Assembly (NCBI GenBank): GCA_016214375.1
Contig: JACROQ010000169.1
Coordinates: forward strand, 1-8,363
DNA from: Nitrospirota bacterium
Lineage (GTDB): Bacteria > Nitrospirota > 9FT-COMBO-42-15 > HDB-SIOI813
Length of the DNA stretch: 8,363 nt
Direction of reading: 5' to 3'
Positions 1 to 5,561 of this stretch are shown piece by piece (position 1 is the stretch's first letter; each line of letters starts with the position of its first letter). The notes beneath the pieces were generated by a model that ran no database searches, was not told the origin of the DNA, and saw nothing but the letters and a program-made list of their open reading frames with translations. The translations under genes and the position numbers were made by a program.

Positions 1-487
1 CCATGTCAAACTCCTCCCCACCGCGGCGCCCGATCTTTTTATCATCACACCATGCCCCTTCACCCTTGATTGCCCAGTATTCCCTGCCTGCAGAAAGATC
101 GATCACATACCCCACGATAAGGTCTTCCAACCTCTCCCCGTACAGCACGGCAATCGAGGTGGCATAATAGGGTATCCCCCTCTTGCCGTTGTTGCTCCCG
201 TCTAATGGATCTAACAATATGCGGAGATTGCCCTGAGGCCCGAATTCCCTGATCCCGCACTCCTCTGAGATCAGGGTAAACCCAACCCCCTGCCGGGCAG
301 CGCCCTCTAACGCGCCAATAACAATCCTCTCCGCCATATCGTCAATGTAGAAGGTCTGATCGCCGCCAGCGCCGCGCTGAAGCCTGACCGAGGCATCCGG
401 CCGGCCCGCGATCTGAGGGATTGCATTCCTGAGGGCCTCTCCGGCGCTGCGCAACACCTCAAGCCACTGGTGTGGGGAAAACTCCAT
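1..487 (-). CDS. Inositol monophosphatase-family sugar/inositol phosphatase (C-terminus cut off by window edge)
   Basis: The first 162 residues are visible; the gene continues past the left edge. Family members hydrolyse phosphate monoesters such as inositol 1-phosphate or fructose 1,6-bisphosphate in the cytoplasm with Mg2+. The motifs appear in the right order: GDQT at about 42-45, ISEECG at 73-78 with a metal-ligand Glu, and the metal-binding LLDPLDGSNN at 91-100, followed by IPYYATSIAV and a YWAIKGEGAW segment. The GDxT...ISEE...DPLDGS...IPYYA pattern resembles the archaeal-type dual IMPase/FBPase (MJ0109-like) more than SuhB, but without the C-terminus the substrate cannot be assigned. 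The ATG at 485-487 is the only plausible start, because an in-frame stop lies shortly upstream with no other start between. It is preceded by GGGGG at very short spacing. A candidate sigma-54 promoter lies just upstream, divergent from the radical SAM operon. Confidence 0.88.
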   Translation of the reverse strand, partial: MEFSPHQWLEVLRSAGEALRNAIPQIAGRPDASVRLQRGAGGDQTFYIDDMAERIVIGALEGAARQGVGFTLISEECGIREFGPQGNLRILLDPLDGSNNGKRGIPYYATSIAVLYGERLEDLIVGYVIDLSAGREYWAIKGEGAWCDDKKIGRRGGEEFDM

Positions 488-511
488 GCCCCCATGATAA
501 CAGAATTTCAG

Positions 512-528
512 TGCAATTGCATGGCCAA
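512..528 (-). promoter_or_regulatory. Candidate sigma-54 (-24/-12) promoter for the IMPase-family gene
   Basis: Read on the minus strand the sequence is TTGGCCATGCAATTGCA. It has the invariant GG and GC of RpoN promoters with exactly 10 bases between them, and a full TTGCA -12 element. Counting from the -12 C at 513, transcription would start at the G opposite position 501, giving a 14-nt leader before the ATG at 487. The -22 and -21 bases differ from the TTGGCAC consensus. This is a motif match only; no expression evidence is available. Confidence 0.5.
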
Positions 529-586
529 AATTTGACCGGACAGCAACTTGACTGCTTGTGCTTTTCTTAAGTCAAATCAAGAGGTA

Positions 587-613
587 TCAAAATTTTTATC
601 CCTGAAATTTTGA
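587..613. promoter_or_regulatory. Perfect dyad TCAAAATTT-N9-AAATTTTGA, candidate activator site
   Basis: Two 9-base arms (587-595 and 605-613) are perfect inverted copies separated by 9 bases. The centre at 600 lies about 99 bp upstream of the predicted minus-strand start (501) and about 162 bp upstream of the predicted plus-strand start (762). This is within the usual range for an enhancer used by sigma-54 activators. The arms are AT-rich, so a chance palindrome or a transcribed hairpin cannot be excluded. The regulator is unknown. Confidence 0.4.
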
Positions 614-683
614 AATATGCGGACCAATAGTTATCCGAATTTCTCAGGCCACACTACGGCCGCACTCGGTCTCATTTTCAGTA

Positions 684-718
684 GTTGCTTTGAAAATCAA
701 AGAGTTACAACAAGCAAC
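684..718. promoter_or_regulatory. Nested inverted repeats upstream of the radical SAM gene
   Basis: The outer arms GTTGCTT (684-690) and AAGCAAC (712-718) are inverted copies. Overlapping the left arm is a tighter dyad, CTTTGA-AAA-TCAAAG (688-702), whose half-sites share TCAAA with the dyad at 587-613. The inner dyad is centred about 67 bp upstream of the predicted start at 762. It could be a protein-binding site or merely a weak hairpin. No U-tract follows, so it is not a terminator. Confidence 0.3.
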
Positions 719-734
719 CTCCGCAGTAATTACT

Positions 735-751
735 TTGGTATCAAGATTGCT
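735..751 (+). promoter_or_regulatory. Candidate sigma-54 (-24/-12) promoter for the radical SAM/peptide operon
   Basis: The sequence TTGGTATCAAGATTGCT carries GG at 737-738 and GC at 749-750 with 10 bases between them, plus the TTGCT form of the -12 element. The predicted transcription start is the A at 762. That leaves a 16-nt leader containing the GGAGG at 767-771 and excludes the earlier in-frame ATG at 754. The agreement of promoter, ribosome site and start codon strengthens the call. The -23 and -21 bases depart from the TGGCAC consensus. Confidence 0.55.
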
Positions 752-766
752 CTATGGACACAGCAT

Positions 767-771
767 GGAGG
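767..771 (+). promoter_or_regulatory. Shine-Dalgarno site that fixes the radical SAM start at 778
   Basis: GGAGG lies 6 bases before the ATG at 778, which is ideal spacing. The in-frame ATG at 754 has no comparable site and would lie upstream of the predicted sigma-54 transcription start. Confidence 0.8.
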
Positions 772-777
772 ATAAAA

Positions 778-2085
778 ATGAAACCATCTAAATTTAACAT
801 TGTAATCCCTCTTCCGGACAGCGAAGAGTTTCTCATCTTTAATACCTTCACAGACTCCCGTGTCGTAGTCAACAGAGAGATCAAGGAGGTCTTAGAGAAA
901 TCGCCCATCAACGAATCCTTCTTTGATACAGGGGAAGAAGGGATCCTGGAGGAATTGTTAGAACTCGGGATCGCGCTGGAGGATCATGTGGATGAGGAGA
1001 TGGAACTGGAGTACTGGTTTCAGAGACTTAAATTTGATACCTCGGTCCTGGATATTACGGTCCTCACCACCTATGCCTGTAACCTGCGCTGCACCTATTG
1101 TTACGAGGATGGGGTCATGAGGGCCTCCTCCATGGGGGATGAGATCTGTAAAAGGACGATCCTCTGGATCATCAAGAGACTGGACCAGGTGAGGCCGAAC
1201 ACCCTCAGGCTATTATTCTTCGGTGGGGAGCCCCTCCTCCATATCACCCCCATGAAGTTGATCAGTGAGGAGCTCTTCTACGCATGTCAGAGAAGGAAGA
1301 TAGACCTGGATATACGGCTGGTCACCAATGGCGTCCTGCTGACAAGAGAGGTCATTGATTGTCTCAAAAAATTCGGCCTGCGGGGGATCAAGGTGACCCT
1401 CGACGGAGATCAGGAGGCCCACGACGCCAAAAGACGATACCGGGACGGCAGGGGAACATTTGATACGATCCTGGAAAATCTTAAACAGATCATGGGAAAG
1501 GTCCCGATCACCATCGGCGGGAACTTTGATGACTCCAACAAGGAGAGCATTCCCAGACTCTTGAGCAGATTAAAGGCATCCGGTTTCACCCGCAAACAGA
1601 TCGAGATGATCCGGTTTAAACCCATCCTGACGACATTCGGCCAGGGTTGTACTGAGAACAGGGTCTGTACCTTCTCGAGCATCAAGGTGGAAGACTTCCT
1701 CTGGATCAAGGAAGAGATCGAAAAGAGGGGCTTTACGACCTCTGAGGATATATCCCTCGGCCCCTGTGAGGTGGTCAGGGAGCACAACTATGTCATTGAT
1801 CCGGGCGGGAAAATCTATAAGTGTGCAGGTTTTGTCGGACGGGAGGAGTTTATTATAGGAGATATAAAGGATGATCGCCCTCTTCTCCATACCAACACGC
1901 AATTTATGACGGCGGATCTATGGCGAAAGTGTAGGGGATGTCCCTATATCCCGATCTGCGGCGGCGGCTGCCGTGTCAATTCTCAAACCCTCTGGGGAAA
2001 TTTCCTCTCCTCTGCCTGTGAGGCAGAGTATTTCATGAAGGTCTCGCAGACCTTATTGAAGGATGAAGTCACAGAAAGGAGGTGA
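778..2085 (+). CDS. Radical SAM/SPASM peptide-modifying maturase
   Basis: This is a 435-residue cytoplasmic enzyme. The [4Fe-4S]/SAM motif CNLRCTYC places cysteines at 101, 105 and 108, followed by GGEPL (149-153), TNG (183-185) and TLDG (207-210). The C-terminal SPASM domain is complete: C330, then G-x4-C349, then C385-x2-C388-x5-C394-x3-C398 and C414, the ligand set for auxiliary Fe-S clusters. Residues 1-75 precede the barrel and look like the strand-strand-helix, PqqD-like recognition region often fused to RiPP maturases; this is a judgement from sequence character. SPASM enzymes typically make radical-based crosslinks or other changes on ribosomal peptides. A 23-residue peptide gene begins 6 bases after the stop, making it the obvious substrate. 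No sulfatase is near, which argues against anSME. The exact chemistry cannot be predicted. Confidence 0.93.
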   Translation: MKPSKFNIVIPLPDSEEFLIFNTFTDSRVVVNREIKEVLEKSPINESFFDTGEEGILEELLELGIALEDHVDEEMELEYWFQRLKFDTSVLDITVLTTYACNLRCTYCYEDGVMRASSMGDEICKRTILWIIKRLDQVRPNTLRLLFFGGEPLLHITPMKLISEELFYACQRRKIDLDIRLVTNGVLLTREVIDCLKKFGLRGIKVTLDGDQEAHDAKRRYRDGRGTFDTILENLKQIMGKVPITIGGNFDDSNKESIPRLLSRLKASGFTRKQIEMIRFKPILTTFGQGCTENRVCTFSSIKVEDFLWIKEEIEKRGFTTSEDISLGPCEVVREHNYVIDPGGKIYKCAGFVGREEFIIGDIKDDRPLLHTNTQFMTADLWRKCRGCPYIPICGGGCRVNSQTLWGNFLSSACEAEYFMKVSQTLLKDEVTERR

Positions 2086-2086
2086 T
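2073..2086 (+). promoter_or_regulatory. Exceptionally long Shine-Dalgarno site for the small peptide gene
   Basis: AGAAAGGAGGTGAT is a 14-base perfect complement of the usual bacterial 16S rRNA 3' tail (ATCACCTCCTTTCT). GGAGG ends 9 bases before the ATG at 2092. The site overlaps the last codons and stop codon of the radical SAM gene, so initiation may be coupled to termination there. A match this long at this spacing is strong evidence that the short reading frame is translated at high level. Confidence 0.85.
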
Positions 2087-2091
2087 GAGAG

Positions 2092-2163
2092 ATGAAGATC
2101 GTTAAGAAAGGGGATAGGAAGGAAAAGGGTACGCCAACTCAATGTCTCTTTATGATCTGGTGA
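2092..2163 (+). CDS. Small peptide, putative RiPP precursor for the adjacent radical SAM enzyme
   Basis: This 23-residue peptide starts six bases after the maturase stop. Residues 2-12 are Lys/Arg/Glu-rich, with five Lys, and look like a leader or recognition segment. After Gly13 the last ten residues, TPTQCLFMIW, form a hydrophobic tail with a single Cys (C18), an aromatic F20 and a C-terminal Trp (W23), all plausible targets for radical chemistry. Translation is supported by the 14-nt Shine-Dalgarno match directly upstream. Small size and adjacency to a SPASM enzyme fit a RiPP precursor; the assignment is inferred from context. I do not recognise the peptide family, and no protease or exporter gene is nearby. 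The product could be a crosslinked peptide or, as in PQQ or mycofactocin, a scaffold for a small molecule. The stop codon arises within an 8-bp tandem duplication, so related genomes may encode a different C-terminus. Confidence 0.72.
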   Translation: MKIVKKGDRKEKGTPTQCLFMIW

Positions 2164-2168
2164 TCTGG
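2153..2168. repeat. Tandem 8-bp duplication (TGATCTGG x2) at the peptide stop codon
   Basis: TGATCTGG occurs twice in direct succession at 2153-2160 and 2161-2168. The second copy supplies the TGA that ends the small peptide. With a single copy the frame would continue TTT CAT CTC ATT CAC ACC TTG TTG ACA GGG and end at a TGA, adding ten residues (FHLIHTLLTG). Confidence 0.8.
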
Positions 2169-2182
2169 TTTCATCTCATTCA

Positions 2183-2200
2183 CACCTTGTTGACAGGGTG
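2183..2200 (+). other. Hairpin between the peptide gene and the lipoprotein gene
   Basis: CACCTTG and CAGGGTG can form a 7-bp stem (one G-U pair) with a TTGA loop. It sits 20 nt after the peptide stop. No U-run follows, so it does not look like an intrinsic terminator. It could stabilise the 3' end of an upstream mRNA segment or reduce read-through. Significance is uncertain because short stems are common by chance. Confidence 0.35.
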
Positions 2201-2216
2201 ATAGGATTTCTATAGC
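2190..2216 (+). promoter_or_regulatory. Weak candidate sigma-70-type promoter before the lipoprotein gene
   Basis: A perfect TTGACA -35 hexamer lies at 2190-2195, and TATAGC at 2211-2216 is the best -10, with a short 15-base spacer. Transcription would start only a few bases before the ATG at 2228, giving an almost leaderless message, consistent with the lack of a convincing ribosome site there. The -35 overlaps the hairpin. The poor spacing makes this tentative. Confidence 0.25.
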
Positions 2217-2227
2217 CTACATACCAT

Positions 2228-3817
2228 ATGGGATGCAGGAGATTAGCGATTCTACTCACTCTCATGGTGGGGGTGGGGTTCCTGGGTTGTGATCAGGCCC
2301 CATCCCTGCCCCAAAAATCCTACGGAGATTCCCTCGTTATCATCACATACCATCCCCCCACGAGCATAAACCCGCTGACGTCTGTCAGCAGCATCTCCTC
2401 TCTGCTGGTCGAGGTTGTCTTTGATGGCTTAGTAAGAATTGGTGAAGACCTCGAGGCCAGGCCATCCTTAGCCTCTTCCTGGCAGATCTCTGACAACGGC
2501 CTTCGATGGACCTTTCTTTTGCGAAGGGGTGTCCGATTCCATGATGGGGTGGAATTTACAGCCAGAGATGTGAAGTTCACCCTGGATGAAATTGTTCATT
2601 CCAAATCCATAGGCCTCTATACAGGGGGCCTTGCTGATCTCATCAATTCTATCCAGATCAGGGACACATACACGGTCGAGATCCTCCTCAAGAGGCCTTC
2701 ACCCTCTTTTATATACAACATGGAGGTGGGGATCCTGCCGGCCCATCTCCTCCAGGGAAAAGGCCCTCTTGAAGAGTTTGGCCTGCACCCGGTGGGCACC
2801 GGTTCTTTCAGACTCAGCCAGTGGAAGGAGAAAGAGATTACCCTTGAGGCAAACAGAGACTACTTTCTTGGCAGACCCTATCTCGACAAGATCGTGGTCA
2901 GGGTGTATCCCAGTCAGGAGCTGGCATGGGCACGATTGATGCGGGGTGAAGGAGATTTCTTTGGCCCCGTAGACCCCTCTGTCTATGACTTTCTGAAACA
3001 GGTCAGACCTCTTCAGATATATCATTCTTATAACCTCCACTATTCTATAGTCGTCTTTAACAATGACAGGGAACCCTTTCATGACAGGAGGGTCCGGAGG
3101 GCATTAAATTATGCCATCGATAAAGGATATATGATACAGAAGGCACTCATGGGAAAAGGCAGGCCGGCAGCAGGACCTGTATGGCCCCGCTCCTGGGCCT
3201 ATGATCCCGCTGTGAAGCCCTACCCATACGATCCCCGGAGGGCGTTAGCCCTCCTTAGAGAGGCCGGCTGGAGAGATACGGATGGGGATCATATATTGGA
3301 CAAAGAGGGAAAGAGATTTTCCTTTACCCTTGTAATCCTCGAGGGGGATGAGACCAAGAGGCGGACTGCCATGTATCTTCAGCAACAATTGTGGGAAGTA
3401 GGGATCCTGATGGACGTGAAGACATTCCCTGCCGCATCCATAGATTTTCTATTTCAGGGGGAATTCGATGCCGTCCTCCTTGAAATCTACTCTCATGTCT
3501 ATCCTGATTTCAGTTATAATGTATGGCATTCTTCCCAGATAGGGAGAGGAGCCAATATAGGTCATTACCGGTCCGGTATTGTAGATGAGCTCATAGAAAA
3601 TGCCCGACGCACTCAGGACAGGGAGGATGCACGGCGTATCTACTATAAATTCCAGGAGGAGATCCACGATAACCCTCCGGGCATATTCCTGTACTGGGCA
3701 GATACGCTGATAGGTGTCCACAAAAGATTCCGGGGGGTTAAATTCTCCCCCACCAGGTCAATAGCCTATGTTCATGAGTGGTATGTGCCCAAACAGGAGC
3801 AAAAATACAACAAATAG
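2228..3817 (+). CDS. Family-5 (oligopeptide/dipeptide-type) substrate-binding lipoprotein
   Basis: This 529-residue protein has a short signal peptide with two Arg near the N-terminus, a hydrophobic stretch to about residue 20 and a lipobox-like FLGC ending at Cys21. Phe at -3 is atypical, but a lipoprotein remains likely. SBP_bac_5 hallmarks are present: the LASSW...LRWTFLLRRGVRFHDG...FTARDVKFTL block at about 81-119, and the RRVRRALNYAIDK segment at about 297-309. Length matches the family. Such proteins bind peptides or other small ligands in the periplasm and normally deliver them to an ABC importer. No permease or ATPase gene follows; a histidine kinase starts 7 bases after the stop, so a ligand-sensing role is possible (inference). 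Asp22, at +2, would favour inner-membrane retention under the E. coli Lol rule. The ATG at 2228 is the first in-frame start after a stop (TAG 2213-2215), but lacks a clear Shine-Dalgarno. Confidence 0.9.
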   Translation: MGCRRLAILLTLMVGVGFLGCDQAPSLPQKSYGDSLVIITYHPPTSINPLTSVSSISSLLVEVVFDGLVRIGEDLEARPSLASSWQISDNGLRWTFLLRRGVRFHDGVEFTARDVKFTLDEIVHSKSIGLYTGGLADLINSIQIRDTYTVEILLKRPSPSFIYNMEVGILPAHLLQGKGPLEEFGLHPVGTGSFRLSQWKEKEITLEANRDYFLGRPYLDKIVVRVYPSQELAWARLMRGEGDFFGPVDPSVYDFLKQVRPLQIYHSYNLHYSIVVFNNDREPFHDRRVRRALNYAIDKGYMIQKALMGKGRPAAGPVWPRSWAYDPAVKPYPYDPRRALALLREAGWRDTDGDHILDKEGKRFSFTLVILEGDETKRRTAMYLQQQLWEVGILMDVKTFPAASIDFLFQGEFDAVLLEIYSHVYPDFSYNVWHSSQIGRGANIGHYRSGIVDELIENARRTQDREDARRIYYKFQEEIHDNPPGIFLYWADTLIGVHKRFRGVKFSPTRSIAYVHEWYVPKQEQKYNK

Positions 3818-3824
3818 GTCTTTC

Positions 3825-5561
3825 ATGTTTAAGGTGAAGAGTCTCTCAACAAAACTGATTATCTTATTGATCACCGCCGTCCTCGTCCCTTTAAGCCTCT
3901 ACGGCATCCTGTCCATCGGGACATCCCGGCATTACAACTTCAAGGTCATTACTGAGGGGAACAGCAATGTAGCAAAGAGGGCAGCCGCGGAGATCGATTT
4001 ATACGTCACCAATAGCATAGCCATACTCAACGCATTGTCCCAAAATATTGGGAGGTTCAATATCCCTGCGCATGAGCAGGAACTGATCTTATCCAATTAT
4101 GTCTTAGACTTTCCAGAGCTCCGACAGATCGCCATCACGGACAGAGAGGGGGCAGAGATCATCTCTGCCGACGGCAAATCCCTTGAAAACAGGAGCCGGG
4201 ATGTTGCTTATCAAACAGCCATTAAAGGTGAAATATACAAATCAGATGTATTTATCTCTACGAATATGACCCCGTCGATGACGATCGCCATGCCTATAAA
4301 AAGGCTCAACACCGTTGAAGGGGTAGCCATCGCCGATATCAGCCTGATCGCCATGTGGAAATTGGTGGACAGCATCAAGATAGGGGAGAGCGGCTATGCC
4401 TTTGTGGTCTCCGGGGATGGCCGGCTGATCGCCCACGGGCTTGGAGACGGAAAGGTCCGCGTCCTGTCCCATGAGAATATGAAGTCATTGGGGATCGTGA
4501 AGGGTGTCCTGCAGGGCCGGCATTCCACGGGCCTCTATAAGAATAGCGAGGGAACTGAGGTGATCGGCGTGGCGGCCCCTATCCCATCCCTTGGCTGGGG
4601 GATCGTTATTGAAGAGCCCCTGAAAGAGGCCTATGCCCCTGTCAGACGGATGACACTCCTCTTAACCCTGCTGATTATCCTGTTCGTCGCGTCTGCCTTG
4701 GCTGTTGGGTATGCCGGCGACAGACGGTATATCCTGCAGCCCATCAGGACCTTGATCAGCGCCACACGGAGGATTGCAGGAGGCAATCTTGATGAAAAGG
4801 TTTCCATTACCACCGGAGATGAGCTGCAGGAGGTAGGAAATGCCTTTAACAACATGATGGACCAGCTCAAGATCCTTCAGGAGGATATCAGACGAAACGA
4901 GCGTATCGCCTTTATGAACAAGATCGCAGCAAGTCTTGTACACGACCTCAGGCACCCCATCAAAAATATAGAAAGCAGTAGTAAGCTGATCATGGACAAC
5001 TACGACAAGGAAGAGCATAGAAACACCTTTCGCAGAGTTGTCACAAGGGAATTCAGTAATATAAACCGTTTTCTCGAAGACCTCCTGGAGCTGGCCCGTC
5101 CTGTCCATCTTAACCCTATCGCCCTGAATATTTGCAGTGAAATAAGAAGCATTTTAGAAATGTTCAGAGAAGAGGCCGGGAAAAAGGGGATAGAGATCGA
5201 AACGGTATTCCCTGATGATTCTATCGGGGCCAGTGCGGACAAGTTCTCCATAGAGCGGGTCTTTAAAAACATCATCCGTAATGCGATCGACGCGATGCCC
5301 GCCGGCGGGACTCTTAAGATATCGGTCTCATCCACTCACGATGCCACGGCCATAGAATTCAGGGATACAGGCCGCGGGATACCTCAGGATAAGCTGGAAA
5401 ATCTATTTACCGAGTTTACGACAACCAAGAGAAGCGGCTTAGGACTTGGCCTGGCAATGTCCAAGAGGATCATCGATGCCCATAACGGGACGATTACCGT
5501 GGAGAGTGAGATCGAAAAAGGGACCGCCTTTACGATCAGGCTGCCGGCAGCCCCCTCATGA
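3825..5561 (+). CDS. Membrane histidine kinase with periplasmic Cache-type sensor, HAMP, HisKA and HATPase domains
   Basis: This is a 578-residue sensor kinase. TM1 spans about residues 10-31, a double-Cache-like periplasmic region about 35-272 and TM2 about 276-296. HAMP follows at about 300-352, then a HisKA dimerisation helix with phospho-acceptor His373 in LVHDLRHPIK. The ATP-binding domain shows the N box (KNIIRNAIDA, N482/N486), G1 box DTGRGIP (514-520) and a TTTKRSGLGLGLA lid/G2 region. The His-Asp-Leu-Arg motif and FTTTK...GLGLG lid resemble kinases that pair with NtrC-type regulators (family inference). No response regulator is in the window. The ATG at 3825 is preferred over one 57 bases upstream: it places TM1 at the N-terminus and avoids overlap with the lipoprotein gene. 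An AGGT lies 5-6 bases before it. The 7-bp gap to the lipoprotein gene indicates co-transcription. Confidence 0.92.
   Translation: MFKVKSLSTKLIILLITAVLVPLSLYGILSIGTSRHYNFKVITEGNSNVAKRAAAEIDLYVTNSIAILNALSQNIGRFNIPAHEQELILSNYVLDFPELRQIAITDREGAEIISADGKSLENRSRDVAYQTAIKGEIYKSDVFISTNMTPSMTIAMPIKRLNTVEGVAIADISLIAMWKLVDSIKIGESGYAFVVSGDGRLIAHGLGDGKVRVLSHENMKSLGIVKGVLQGRHSTGLYKNSEGTEVIGVAAPIPSLGWGIVIEEPLKEAYAPVRRMTLLLTLLIILFVASALAVGYAGDRRYILQPIRTLISATRRIAGGNLDEKVSITTGDELQEVGNAFNNMMDQLKILQEDIRRNERIAFMNKIAASLVHDLRHPIKNIESSSKLIMDNYDKEEHRNTFRRVVTREFSNINRFLEDLLELARPVHLNPIALNICSEIRSILEMFREEAGKKGIEIETVFPDDSIGASADKFSIERVFKNIIRNAIDAMPAGGTLKISVSSTHDATAIEFRDTGRGIPQDKLENLFTEFTTTKRSGLGLGLAMSKRIIDAHNGTITVESEIEKGTAFTIRLPAAPS

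Noticed and set aside
754..777. Earlier in-frame ATG adding 8 residues to the radical SAM protein
   Set aside because: It has no ribosome site, lies before the predicted sigma-54 start at 762, and the ATG at 778 has GGAGG at ideal spacing with a typical maturase N-terminus (MKPSKFNI).
488..777. A tRNA, small RNA gene or CRISPR repeat in the divergent intergenic region
   Set aside because: No cloverleaf, no spaced identical repeats and no terminator-like hairpin with a U-tract were found. The dyads and -24/-12 elements explain the visible structure.
2161..2196. Selenocysteine read-through of the peptide TGA, which would add a short tail ending in Cys before the next TGA (2194-2196)
   Set aside because: The nearby stem-loop (2183-2200) is short and its TTGA loop does not resemble the bacterial SECIS loop. 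The tandem duplication explains the TGA more simply.
2183..2200. Rho-independent terminator after the peptide gene
   Set aside because: The stem is only 7 bp with a G-U pair, and the following ATAGGATTTC is not a U-tract.
3768..3824. Earlier in-frame ATG adding 19 residues to the histidine kinase
   Set aside because: The extra residues would overlap the lipoprotein C-terminus and put a polar stretch before the first membrane helix. Starting at 3825 gives a normal N-terminal transmembrane segment.
4662..5108. Long open frame on the minus strand inside the histidine kinase gene
   Set aside because: It has no recognisable domain and lies wholly antisense to a gene with clear HAMP and HisKA motifs; it is a shadow frame.
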